This document shows positions 10,101 through 19,850 of a stretch of DNA of 64,000 bases, piece after piece (position 1 is the stretch's first letter; each line of letters opens with the position of its first letter). The DNA lies in contig NC_056535.1 in NCBI RefSeq assembly GCF_910596095.1, positions 28,676,505 through 28,740,504 on the forward strand, written 5' to 3'. This DNA is from Thunnus maccoyii (Eukaryota > Chordata > Actinopteri > Scombriformes > Scombridae). The notes beneath the pieces were generated by a model, which ran no database searches, had not been told where the DNA came from, and was given only the letters and a program-made list of their open reading frames with translations. The position numbers and the translations under genes are program-made.

Positions 10101-12820
10101 AATGGTGAATATTTACAGCTTTTCTTCGTCTGTCTCTTTCAACATCTTTGGGTTTTAAACGGTTGGTTGAACAAAATGATCTATTTGATAACAACTTGGG
10201 GTTTAGGATATTATGACAGGCCTTAGTCACCATTTCTTAACATTTTATAGATTTTAGACTTCATAGATTTTAAACTATTAAACTGATGAATTGTGAAGAT
10301 AATCTGCAGATTCACTGATGATGAATCATTTAGTAGCAGACCTAATATTTATTGCACTTTAATGACTTAAATTAGGCTTTTCAAACACAGTTTAAATTTA
10401 TTAATTAATGAGTCTATATTTATAGTTTGCATAACTATAACTGGTGATGCGGGTATCCATGCCAGCAGCTCAGTCACATTTTTCTGTGCTGCTCTTCACC
10501 TTTCAGTATTCAAACAGAAAGTCCACATATGATCACATGAGACCTTTCTGTCATCAGTCTTCGAGATCGAGACCATTTCTCAGGTAGACGGTAGTTCCAA
10601 CAGAAAAACTGTTGACAGGGAGGTATGTGGATGATCCAGAGTAACCAGGATGTTGTTTCTAATTTTTCTAACGCCGTTGTCTCCAGCTGGCTGCAGCACA
10701 GCCGTCAAATGACGAAACCAAAACTCTCTGCTTGGATAGATACCAGTAGAGTGATTTGGGTAAACTTAATATTGTAGATGGTCCCTTACAAATGAATCAC
10801 ATAAAGACTCAACTGCAGAAGGAAACCAGGAAACCATATTTTGGACTTAAGTGAAATATAACTTAATAATGTAACTTATATAAATGTACTTTAATGTTTA
10901 TAACTTAATAATAAAAGCTACCTAAGTCTTATGACTTTAAATGCTCTTAAATTTAAGAGAGGCCTCTGATGTTTGTTTATTTCTGTTTCTGTTCTGAGGT
11001 CACCCAGTATCGACTCTGTTTGGAGTGATTGTATAAAACATAACTGGTAGCAATAGCAGAGTTTATGTTTACATGAATTTGAGCCCGTTTAATACGTTTT
11101 AAAGACCATCCAGAATAACACTGTTTCAGGATGAACTGAACTAACCTGTTCAGTGGCAGTTGGGCAGTAGTAGACGAGCACAAGGGTGGTGAAGACGTTG
11201 GTAGCCAGGCCTATGATGGTGATTAGATTGGGGGCAATCCAGGAGGGGACTCGTCCCACCAACCATTCCCAGTAACGCTGCATTAGAGGCTCCAGCAAGG
11301 AGCGTCCAGCACTGCTGTACCTGTAGCAACAAACAACAGGCAGGTGAGGACCTGAAAACTTAACCCTTGAGATTTGGGCCATGATTAATATAACTGTTAA
11401 CTGGCTTTCATTACAGCAAAACAATTATTGGTTGAGTGAGGGCAATTTATACATCGCAAGAGCTGCAATTTTAAATCATAACTTACATAATTAACAGTGC
11501 CATAAGAGGCTGGAGAAAGTGACAGTTTAAGCCGGCAACTATTGATTTCATCAGCTAAAATGAAAACTGTTGCTGTCAAATGAACTCAGTGGTGGATAAT
11601 TGAAGTCAACTGTGTAAGTCGGAGTAAGGAAAAAATAAATCTTAGCTGTTGCTTGATTGATACGTTCTCAGTGAGCCACTGTCTGTAACAAAGACGGCCT
11701 TGTTACAGAAAAATAGTGCTCTGTATAATTTTGATGTTTGAGAAAATAAGGCATGGACTGTGTCTTTTTGCTGCTCAAGAAAAAAAAAAGACCAAAGTGG
11801 CAAATTTTTTTCGCCTACACAAATAAGTTAAGTGATCACGTCACATCAGTTTCAGACAGGTAGCAGGAGATAGCTCGGCAGTTGTTAAGTGTCAATTAAG
11901 ACAGCTAACAGGGACAGAGAGGTCAGAATCTCCTGATAAACTTTTAAGCATGTCGTCATATCATCTTTTTAAGCTTATAAACTTAAGAGTTCTGAGACCT
12001 CCAGGATTCAGAGCTATGAATCAATCTGTCCTGTCAGCCTGTGAAGCTAACGTTAGCTCAAGAAGCTACATAGCAGAGCTGTCAACAGTATATAAGTTTT
12101 TGATTTTTATCATAATATGCCAGTTTTAAATGTCATATTGGATTATTAAATAGCTGAGCTGAAGTGGTCAATTTTTTTTATACAGAAAAACAAGTTTACG
12201 TAGGAGTTGAATTTTCTGACTGAATGATTGGAACTCGAGTCAAGTTTGTCAAAATCTTGGTACAATCATCTCCACAAAAACAGACCTGGAGTTTAATTTA
12301 TAGAAAATAATCACAATTAAAACTTGGTCAGAACAAAATTAATAAAAAATTGATATTTTCCTCAGATTGCTCAGCCCCAGCAGCTACTACATAAAAAGTG
12401 TCCACTCTGATAAAGCTTGATGATGTCACCAACACGACTTCCATAAAAGGTGAGCCACCACACACTAAACCCATCCATATCAGACTGGTTAATCTCTGTA
12501 TATTTCTATACATACTTCTGCTAAAAAACACAGAACTACACAGAATTACATGAAGTTAAATATAACTACCGCACAATATAAAGTTTTACTTCAGTTTGTT
12601 TCAGTCAGTAGAGCAGGAGTCAGTGGTACCTGTGCTCCTCCAGCCTCTTGAGCTGGTGTCGGGACAGGGGGGGTGAAGGCAGCTCGATCAGCCTGCGCAG
12701 CACTCCGGGGGCCAGCCAGCAGGCTGCCTCCATGCCCATGGCCTGCCCAGGGTCCTTGTCCCGGCCAAGACCTCGGCGAGAACGCAGGGCCCCCCCTTGC
12801 TGCTGCCCCGTCGTGCTCAT
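4025..12820 (-). CDS. cept1: Choline/ethanolamine phosphotransferase 1 (whole coding span)
   Basis: The enzyme transfers phosphocholine or phosphoethanolamine from its CDP-activated form to diacylglycerol, the last step of the Kennedy pathway, in ER/nuclear membranes. Nine coding exons join in frame: 12820-12630, 11320-11146, 9509-9362, 9264-9123, 6286-6202, 5872-5741, 5542-5384, 5096-4971, 4147-4025. They total 1281 nt, or 426 residues plus stop (human CEPT1 is about 416). The CDP-alcohol phosphotransferase signature DG-x2-AR-x8-G-x3-D-x3-D is intact in exon 4 (DGKQAR through FDHGCD). The remainder is a multi-pass membrane protein. Resemblance is closer to CEPT1 than CHPT1, for example [14 protein letters not shown] and the C-terminal [11 protein letters not shown]. 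The start is the first ATG after an in-frame upstream TAG. This MSTTG start matches an internal MSTTG of human CEPT1, so the human N-terminal 24 residues are absent. Confidence 0.93.
4290..4780. repeat. AT-rich degenerate repeat
   Basis: Variants of 'tctcataatt' and 'gacttt' recur irregularly, as at 695-1385. It lies within the last cept1 intron. An imperfect GATA-like stretch starts it. Confidence 0.45.
4971..5096 (-). CDS. cept1: cept1 coding exon 9
   Basis: This exon is 126 nt in phase 0, from acceptor 'ctgttcacag' to donor 'gtaagt'. It encodes [13 protein letters not shown] through [10 protein letters not shown], which is strongly conserved in CEPT1/CHPT1. Confidence 0.93.
5384..5542 (-). 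CDS. cept1: cept1 coding exon 8
   Basis: This exon is 159 nt in phase 0, from acceptor 'tatcctcag' to donor 'gtaagt'. It encodes GTSVLSP through KITNKLV, including a hydrophobic membrane segment and the KHPCLYIL motif typical of the family. Confidence 0.93.
5741..5872 (-). CDS. cept1: cept1 coding exon 7
   Basis: This exon is 132 nt in phase 0, from acceptor 'tgattgccag' to donor 'gtaagt'. It encodes IPILNIQMK, then [18 protein letters not shown] and NGSTIA. The CEPT1-type [15 protein letters not shown] stretch is clear. Confidence 0.93.
6202..6286 (-). CDS. cept1: cept1 coding exon 6
   Basis: This short 85-nt exon runs from acceptor 'cccactcag' to donor 'gtaatt'. It completes an isoleucine codon and encodes [13 protein letters not shown], then [14 protein letters not shown]. 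It matches the CEPT1 [16 protein letters not shown] segment and links exons 5 and 7 in frame. Confidence 0.92.
6575..6870 (-). mobile_element. Fish miniature repeat ('TTAGCTTAGC' type)
   Basis: Read on the minus strand it contains GTCAACATTTTGGGAAATAC, then TAGCTTAGCATTAAGACTGG, then a stretch on lacking coding capacity. I recognise this as a repeat that is widespread in percomorph genomes. A second, plus-oriented partial copy lies at 31250-31395. It sits in cept1 intron 5. Confidence 0.6.
7216..7717. mobile_element. Miniature inverted-repeat element (CCTTTCACACATG termini)
   Basis: Inverted ends at 7218-7236 and 7698-7716 (AGCCYCTTTCACACAT) bound about 500 bp without a transposase frame. 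Subterminal GGGA-rich and 'tcacacatg' motifs recur inside. It lies in cept1 intron 5. Confidence 0.6.
8560..8650 (+). repeat. Fragment of a 'GGGCTGCACGATTA' fish repeat
   Basis: The string AGGGCTGCACGATTACTGCA followed by 'caatctcaattcaggc' resembles one end of a dispersed fish DNA repeat. Only this end was recognised. Confidence 0.35.
9123..9264 (-). CDS. cept1: cept1 coding exon 5
   Basis: This exon is 142 nt, from acceptor 'ctctgtgcag' to donor 'gtaagt'. It encodes [19 protein letters not shown], then [20 protein letters not shown] and SGTLRFG. The [10 protein letters not shown] and [10 protein letters not shown] strings are typical of CEPT1. Confidence 0.94.
9362..9509 (-). CDS. cept1: cept1 coding exon 4 (catalytic signature)
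   Basis: This exon is 148 nt, from acceptor 'gatgtttcag' to donor 'gttagt'. It encodes [20 protein letters not shown], then [20 protein letters not shown] and DHGCDSLST. This holds the complete CDP-alcohol phosphotransferase motif, with all its aspartates (DG...AR...G...D...D) present, so the enzyme is predicted to be active. Confidence 0.95.
9975..10350. repeat. Dispersed 'GATTAATC' repeat copy
   Basis: The stretch begins with 'ttgcctaattgattagtcaa' and ends in 'gcagattcactgatgatgaa', with the internal signature 'ttgggttttaaacggttggt'. It is the same family as 12956-14155 and 31680-32000: AT-rich, with GATTAATCG-like ends and a conserved 'tgtcattttgt' core. Confidence 0.5.
11146..11320 (-). 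CDS. cept1: cept1 coding exon 3
   Basis: This exon is 175 nt, from acceptor 'gttgctacag' to donor 'gttagt'. It completes an arginine codon and encodes [20 protein letters not shown], then [20 protein letters not shown] and [18 protein letters not shown]. It includes the first transmembrane helix. Confidence 0.95.
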
Positions 12821-12932
12821 GGAGCCCTGCTGCCTGCTGGTCTGGTCCCCGATGGCTCTGGCTCTGGTTCTGCCACTGTCCTGCCTGAGGGGCTAAAGAT
12901 CCACAGAGGGGCTTGATGAGGCTGGACAGTAC
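12630..12932 (-). CDS. cept1: cept1 exon 2 with start codon
   Basis: The exon begins after acceptor 'tctttttttag'. Translation starts at 12820 (ATG), because an in-frame TAG lies about 75 nt upstream and no other in-frame ATG intervenes. It encodes [20 protein letters not shown] through LKRLEEH and ends at donor AG/gtacca. The N-terminal 40 residues are basic and Gly/Gln/Arg rich. They are longer than the segment between MSTTG and PSPPLSRHQ in human CEPT1, so this looks like a fish-specific extension of low complexity. Confidence 0.88.
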
Positions 12933-12955
12933 CTAAAAAAAGAGAAACAAATATC

Positions 12956-13292
12956 AATAGAGCTTCAACGATTGCCAACTATTAAATTAATCACCAACTA
13001 TTTTCATTTGGAGTCATTCTTTAAGTAAAAATTGTCCAAATTCTCTGGTTTCAGCTTCTCAAATATGAATATTTTCTAGTTTCTTTTTCTAGTAAAACTG
13101 AATATCTTTGAGTTGTGGACTGTTGGTCAGGACAAAAGACATTTGAGGACGTCATCTTGGGCTTTGGGAAATAGTAGTGATCAACATTTTTCACCATTTT
13201 ATGTCATTTTATAGACCAAAGAACTAATCGATTAAACGAAAAATATTTGACAGATAAATCGATAATGGGAATAAACCATTTATTGCAGCCCT
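12956..13292. repeat. Dispersed 'GATTAATC' repeat, copy in cept1 intron 1
   Basis: It is the same family as the copies at 13385-13660 and 13845-14155. Signatures are 'caccaactattttcatttgg', 'ggtttcagcttctcaaatat' and 'gaactaatcgattaaacgaa'. Confidence 0.5.
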
Positions 13293-13384
13293 AAATATCA
13301 CAATACTGTCCTCTTAAAATATCACAATATATTAATACAGCCTCACAAAACCCACTGCCTCTGTTTTTTTCTGGATGAAGCATT

Positions 13385-13660
13385 TTACTACGCTGCAACT
13401 CATGATTATTTTCATCATCGATTAATCTGACAATTAGTTTCTCAATTTATGAATTCATCATTTGATCTATAAAATGTCAGAAAAATGACATCACAGTTTC
13501 TCTGAGTCTAAGGTGACCTTCAGATATCTTATTTTGTGCTGACCAACCGTCCAAAACCCAAAGATATTCAGTTTACAATGATATAAAAACAGAGCAAAGC
13601 AGCAAATCCACACACTGGAGAGGCTCACAATTAATCAATTATCAAAAATATCATATCCTG
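13385..13660. repeat. Dispersed 'GATTAATC' repeat, second copy
   Basis: It opens with 'ctgcaactcatgattatttt' and 'catcgattaatctgacaatt', and contains 'tctataaaatgtcagaaaaa' and 'aacccaaagatattcagttt'. It lies opposite in orientation to the copy at 12956-13292. Confidence 0.5.
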
Positions 13661-13844
13661 AGATTATAAAAGATACATAACAGGGACACTAGCATGCACG
13701 TAAACATACACTCACAGAGCACTTTATTAGGAGCACCTGTGCAATCTGAACCAATCCGATATAACAGCTCTGTCAGAATTTCTACATTTACGAAACTTAT
13801 AAATTTTCAGTTTTTGTTGACATAATTCTACTTTATGTTTATTA

Positions 13845-14155
13845 TGGCTGCAACTAACGATTATTTTCATTATCGATTAATCTGTTGATTATTTTCTTAT
13901 TAATAGATTAATTGTTTGATCCATAAGATGTCAGAAAATGGTGAAAAATGGTCCTAAAAGGTCTTGTGTTGTCCACAAACCAAAGACATTCAGTTTACTG
14001 TAATAGAGGACTAACGAAACCAAAAAATATTCACATTTAAGAAGCTGGAATCAGAGAATTTGGAAATTTTCTTCTTAAAACAAATGACTCAAAATAATCA
14101 AATGATTATCAGAAAAATTTGCAACTAATCGACTAATTGTTGCAGCTCAAATGTT
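13845..14155. repeat. Dispersed 'GATTAATC' repeat, third copy
   Basis: It opens with 'ggctgcaactaacgattatt' and 'ttcattatcgattaatctgt', and ends 'aatcgactaattgttgcagc'. The ends are inverted relative to each other, which fits a non-autonomous DNA element. Confidence 0.55.
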
Positions 14156-14998
14156 TATTATTATTCCTAATATTACTGCCCCCGGGGTGGAAAAAATATT
14201 AAGAACACTTCTTAATATGACACATTCCAGTATACCACCACCCACTACGACTTCAATCATGAACAGAAAGTAGAATTATCACCTTTCTGAAAATGTGTCA
14301 ACAGAAAATGAAAATGTCTAAGCTTCGTAAAAATACCGGACTGCATCAGATTGCAATGGGGGTGGGGGGTTTAGTAGCACTAAAATGGTTACAAAATGAA
14401 CTGTCACACGTGTTATTGTCAATACGATTGATTCCATCAGGAGTGTATAATTTCCAAATGACTGATCAAAGTGCTTGACATGTATGACACGTTACAGTCG
14501 GACTATGATAGTGAACATATTATCTGCAAATAATCAGAAAACTTTTAACTATGTAAAAATCAAAGACAGTGTGAAGGATCCACGTGATGGACCGTATCTG
14601 TGTTACTGAAGTATTTCCTGTGACTGTCAGCAACACATGAAGCACTGACAAGCCTCTAACGATAGAAAACAACCCGCTTCGGCGGTTTGTTCCTGCTGCC
14701 GAGCACACAAGCTAAGTTACCGTTAATGCTGCTGTTGATTATTAGCATTAGCCGAGCTGGTCGTCACGTTAGCTCAGCAAGTAGCTACTTAAGACACTTC
14801 GATCAATTTAAGTCACGCACATGCAGTAGACTTATAATCACTTCTTTATACTCCCGCTGCTGAAAACGTCACTGCCCTTTTCAGATATGGATTAAAATCA
14901 GACCTCCCGTGATGACTGCGGCGAGCTGGAGCTAGCCTGACAAGCTAACCCGCAGACAGCTAGCAGCTGCTGAACTCTCGGGTGTAACACCGACTGAC

Positions 14999-15250
14999 CT
15001 GGCCGATTAAAGGACGACAGCCGCGGGCAGTCCGAGGGACGGTGAGGGCGCTTGCAAGCCGACAGACAGGACCTCTCTGTGGGTGGCTGCTTTTAGATTT
15101 CCCCCCCTTTATGATTTCAAATATCAGAGGGACGTCTGCAGCTGTAGGTGGATCTCCTCGACCGGTGTCACTGTGGTTGACACAGCGAGCTAGTTGACGT
15201 TAGCCATGACGGAAATCTCGCGTAGCGTCGTTGAGAAACAGCGACTTTAT
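14999..15250 (-). promoter_or_regulatory. Probable cept1 promoter and 5'UTR exon 1
   Basis: The 14.87-15.25 kb stretch is GC- and CpG-richer than its surroundings. A good donor, CAG/gtcagt, follows 14999 on the minus strand. There is no coding frame, so exon 1 is inferred to be non-coding and to splice to exon 2 at 12932. The start site was not located. A CCGTCATGGC string (a YY1-like core) lies near 15205. Confidence 0.5.
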
Positions 15251-15989
15251 ACCCCGAGTTACGTCTCACAGGCAAACCTCCTCTTCCTCTTCCTCCTTTG
15301 ATTTACTCTTCTCTGAGTATTTCTGCTCTCCACAAGACAAAGAATAGATTATTTCAATCACCAATCATTATCTCAGATATCGACCTTTAGCATGTTGGAA
15401 CCAGGTTTCTCTCTGTTTGGGGGCCTTATGCAAAATTTTGTTTTTTTTTATTATATCTTTTTTCAGCCACACCAAATCTGCATCATATTCCATATGCATA
15501 TAAATGAGCCCAAATGCTACTTTTTACACATAAAAAACTTATTTTGATTTAGGAAACTTAGCTGCATTGTTAACATCAAAATTAAAGCAAACATTATAAA
15601 TAATGAACCAATAAAATGACTTAAAAAACAAAATGTTTCAAATAAATTATAAATTTATCAACAAGAATAAACATAAGATTAACTATTATAAAGTGACACC
15701 AGCAAGATGAAGATAAAAGTGCAAAACAATTTTGCAACAACTAAAGTATTATTTATATTTATAATTTATAGGGCTTAATGAAACTGGCATAAAGATAAAG
15801 GTGCAAATGAACTATGAATAAATTACACAAAAATATCACTATGAAGATTAACCCAAAACTTTCACTTCCTAGATATTTTAGAAGCAAAGTCATCAATGAT
15901 ATCATCATAGGACAGTGCTGGTCAATCTCATCAGTGATTGATACTGATTATGACAAGACTGCTGAGGCGATATCGAGGCATTGATGACT

Positions 15990-16120
15990 TCAGGTCTTAG
16001 TGGCTTCAGTAGTGAGGAGCTTTTCCAAGCTGAAGCTCATCGTCACCGGGAGAGTACAAGCAATTCTCAGGGCATCCACAGATTGGGGAACAGTTATGTT
16101 AGCACAACGTACGCACACGT
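15990..16120 (+). pseudogene. Decayed hAT transposase C-terminal fragment
   Basis: The frame reads VRSFSKLKLI followed by a degraded stretch ending near VMLA. RSFSKLKLIK-type strings are the hallmark of the hAT dimerisation domain (established knowledge of the family). No long open frame surrounds it, so it is a dead remnant. Confidence 0.45.
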
Positions 16121-16187
16121 GTAGTCCAAGTATTTCCGTAGCAAGAAATGGCTTTGGTTGGAACAATTCTGCTTTTGCTTACTGGTC

Positions 16188-16495
16188 TTAAAGATTGGGT
16201 TCACAATTTTTCTTAAAAGAACAGTCAGGAGCCCAAATGAACATTGAAAATTGTAATAATTCCTCCTGTTCATATTGACCATTAGAAGATTCCTTCATAA
16301 TGCATTTACAATGTAAGTGATGGGGGACAAAATCCACAGTCTCCTTCTGTGCAAAAATGTATTAAAAAGTTTATCTGAAGCTAATATGAAGCTTCAGCTG
16401 TCAAAATGAGTCAAATCAAGTAGATATCTTTCAACGTTACAGTCTTTTTAGTGCCAAAGTCCCTCTTTTTGTTACTATACTTCCACCGAAGTCTA
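16188..16495 (+). mobile_element. Half copy of foldback element, family C
   Basis: It begins TTAAAGATTGGGTTCACAAT and continues 'cagtcaggagcccaaatgaa', 'tcctcctgttcatattgacc' and 'agtgatgggggacaaaatcc'. It matches one arm of the palindromic element at 26520-27100, including the TTAA-type terminus. Confidence 0.6.
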
Positions 16496-17689
16496 AATGA
16501 TTGACTAATCGATAAAATAATTGGCAGATTAATTGATAATGAAAATTATCTTTAACAGGCTTCAAAACTTTTTTATTCAACACTTTTTCATCTTAACTCT
16601 TGTTATTTTCTTTTATGTTGTATGTTTTTAACACTGTAGCACTTTGAGATTCACTGCAAATAAAGAGTGCAGTTTTGCATTATTAGTAGTAGTATTAGTT
16701 ATAAAATGACATGTTAAATCTTGGCTGTGGAAGTATTGTTACTACTGTAGATAGCTAGTAAGCCAGTTGGCATTTTAGCAGAGTGTTGAATCCATTCGTC
16801 ACACTTTTGCTCTTGTGTTTTTGGTTTTGGAGATGTGATGAAAAAATACACTATATTCCAAACTCTTTATATACAGAATATCTTTTTTACTGCAGCTCCA
16901 TATACATCATGTCAACCACTTCGCCTTAAACAAATCCAATACTTGATGGTTGCAAAGCTACGACTGAACAATTGACGGGGCTTTAGCAAATGGTCAGTTA
17001 GCTAAACAAAACTGTTACCAAGTTTAAGCTGAACATTAACACAGACCACAACCATGCATCCGTAAAGTTTACCAGATAAAATTACAGGCAGTCAAATCAT
17101 TATTATAGAACCACATATCTTTTTATGCATGCATTAAGAGAATTACTCAGAAACAAGGAATTCATAAATGTCACTCTATACATTGAGTTATTGGATACTC
17201 TGAATAGTGAAAACAATTCAATCACTGCTGAGTAAAAGTCATCAGTACAGCACTCTGGATTTTTTTTATTTGAGGTCACAGATGAAAACAAAGTATCTGT
17301 ATTGAAAAAATTCCAACATGTATACAGACTCTACTACACATGGATGTTATTATACACTGTAAGCATGTTATAACTGCAGCCGAGAAAAGATCAAGGAACA
17401 ACATGCACATTTCAGACATGCTGACAGCTGAATAAAGCTGCAAAAAAATCCATAATGATGATATACTGATATACTTAATATACTTAAGTATTTCCCACTA
17501 TACTAAACTTTTATCTAAATAAAAAGATCTTAAAAGATTACTGTATATCATTCCCTCCTCTCATCTGCCTCATTCACACAACTGCATCAGTCTGCCAGCT
17601 GTGGCAGATGCAGCTTTAAAGCAGAACATTTTTATTCTATCATAAGTCTATCTTTAAACAATACTCACATGGCCATATAAAGTATAAAG

Positions 17690-17840
17690 AGTTGTTGGTG
17701 TCTGTAATCATTCCTCCTGTCCATACAGGCTTCCTTACACGAGTACACTGTAAGAAATGGAGGACAAAATCTACAGTTCTCGTTCTGTGTAAAAAGGACT
17801 GAAGATAATACAGATAATATGAGGCTTCAGCAGTCTGAGT
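17690..17840 (+). mobile_element. Diverged fragment of foldback element, family C
   Basis: The strings 'tgtaatcattcctcctgtcc', 'aggacaaaatctacagttct' and 'aatatgaggcttcagcagtc' parallel the 16188 and 26520 copies but have drifted further. It is a partial copy. Confidence 0.45.
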
Positions 17841-18508
17841 TAAACCACACTTTGCTGCTGTGGTGTTCTACACCTCCACCTGGTATATTATTTTCTTGTA
17901 TCTTTGTATGTTTTTGTTTATGTATTGTACAATGCAACAACATTTTTTTTGCATGTAAGCTCCAATATTCATCTTTTGTCTGTCAGTTGCATGGAATCAG
18001 TGATTATAAGTGTTTTTTTGAAGTTTTTTAGATAGCACAGCTCGAGTTCTCATGAGTTTAGATGACACAACGAAGCAACTCTGCATCCTAGAAATTATGT
18101 TTATATGCTACTAATTTGCTTTGAGGGATCATAATTCCTGCCTGGATTATGTTCAGGGGAAGTGGAAGTGCTAAAATACAGTACGTAGCCTACTGCGCAC
18201 AAATTAAATGGGAGGTGGTCTGGATGGATGGTGGACAGACTGAGGTTCTCATTCAGAGTCCGACATGTTGTTAAGTTTAGACAACAGAAATGAAAGTGAT
18301 GTTGCAGCTTGTAGTCTGGTAGTGTGATGACATAGTGCTAAAACAATGACTTCTGCATTTATTTTCAAACACAATGCATCAGTGTTTCTGTTGGCTCACG
18401 GTGTGAATTTGCAGTTGAATGAAGTGAGTTAGCTGGAGAAGACTGCTCTGAAATAGAAAACATGCTTGAATGAGAAGGTATATCTGCATTCTTGCAGACC
18501 TACGAGAC

Positions 18509-18617
18509 ACACCCACTTCACTACATGACACACACCCCCTCGACCCCTAACCCTAACCATCTCACTGTCCATGCCTAAACCTAACCAAGTGGGTGTGTCA
18601 TGTAGTAAAGTGGGTGT
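18509..18617. repeat. Short inverted repeat enclosing telomere-like CCCTAA units
   Basis: Arms of about 29 bp at 18509-18537 and 18589-18617 (ACACCCACTTCACTACATGA and its complement) are almost perfectly inverted. Between them lie 'cccctaaccctaacc' and 'cctaaacctaacc'. It could extrude as a hairpin. Confidence 0.6.
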
Positions 18618-19530
18618 ATTGTGTAGACACTTCGAGTCCGCAGACAGACCTACTTGGCTTGAATTGCCTTTAATTGAACTGAATGAAAGATGGAGCAAAT
18701 ACAGGTGAGTAGAGCTGGGCGATATATCAATTTAATTCAAGCTATTCAAGTTTTAGTTTTGATACAATGTGTAAAATGTCTACATCATGAAAGTCAAATT
18801 ATTACAAAATACATAAGAAGATCATTTTCAGTCAAAAAGGTCAACTCTATTGGGTCATGAAAGTCCCGTAAACTGTGACATGAATACTTACAGTGTATAT
18901 GTGCACCTGCCACAGTTTACAGGACTGTCTTCACTCCAGGTGGCTAGTTGGCTCTGGCTACAGTGTAGTAAAGGTAACAATCCCATCGAGTAACAGACAG
19001 AAAGAAGACTCAAGACTTTTCTGTCAGTGTTTGTTGATGAGGCATCGTCTCTGGTTATAAGAGATAAAGCTGATTTGTGTACAGATTATACTTTGTTCAG
19101 TCTGGTACTGACATGTTAGCTGGTTAGCCCACACGATATCAGGGCAGAAGCATCTGGTACTGACAGGTCATGTGTAGCTGTGTGGGATAACTGGTAATTG
19201 CAAGTGGTGCAGGTCTTCTATTATTCTTGCTTGATTGTTTGGTCATGTGGGATTAAAACTGTGAATCGCCCCCAAGCTTGAAAACATTTTTATTTTTTGT
19301 TTTGTATATTATAGCCCTAGATGAAAGTGTAAAATGATCGTACATTAAGACAGAAAAACAGTTCCTACAGCTTCAGGCGTCTCAAATGCAAGAAACTTTC
19401 ATATCTTCAACTTAAATTTGCTCTTAAACTCCTGAGACATTTGAACACGTCTGCAGCTGAATGTGTGTCTTGACACGAGATGAGTTTGTTGTTGTGATTT
19501 AGGTGTATTTTTGTTCAAACAATGGACACA

Positions 19531-19536
19531 TTTAAT
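19531..19536 (-). terminator. Candidate poly(A) signal ATTAAA for the PTH-family gene
   Basis: ATTAAA is read on the minus strand about 45 nt after the stop codon. An alternative AATAAA is at 19289-19294. The choice cannot be made from sequence alone. Confidence 0.35.
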
Positions 19537-19579
19537 CCTTTTTACATATGTGTAGCTTCATGTGTGCATCAGTGTGATG

Positions 19580-19850
19580 TTAGGGATCTCTGTCTGGCAG
19601 TTGAGTCAGGTACGGATTAAAGAAGTCTCTCAGGAGGCTCTGCAACCGGGCGGGCTGGGGGCTTCCAGCAGAAGGGACCAGCGCCGGATTGAGAACCAGG
19701 TTCAGGGCCTTTGTGGGGTTGAAAGCGGCAGAGCGAGTCTGGGCGGTGTGGAGACCCTCGATGGCGCTGGACAGCCAGATGAGTCTCTTGAGACTCTGGA
19801 TGGTTCGGCCGCGGTCGTGCATCAGCTGGTGTTCAGTCACAGCTCGGCGA
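19580..19850 (-). CDS. pth4: pth4 exon 3 (mature hormone)
   Basis: The acceptor is 'ctgtctccctccag', preceded by a (CT)n polypyrimidine tract. The first base completes a serine codon, then Arg-Arg (processing site, 19844-19849) and the mature peptide from 19843. The C-terminal half, starting around SAAFNPTKAL and ending TQLPDRDP, has no dibasic site. Stop codon at 19580-19582. Confidence 0.88.

Larger units (their letters stand above)
15290..19530. other. Intergenic DNA between cept1 and the PTH-family gene
   Basis: No host gene was recognised. The interval is AT-rich and holds a hAT remnant, two miniature-element copies, a telomere-like short inverted repeat and many relics. A possible AATAAA for the hormone gene lies at 19289-19294. 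Confidence 0.5.
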
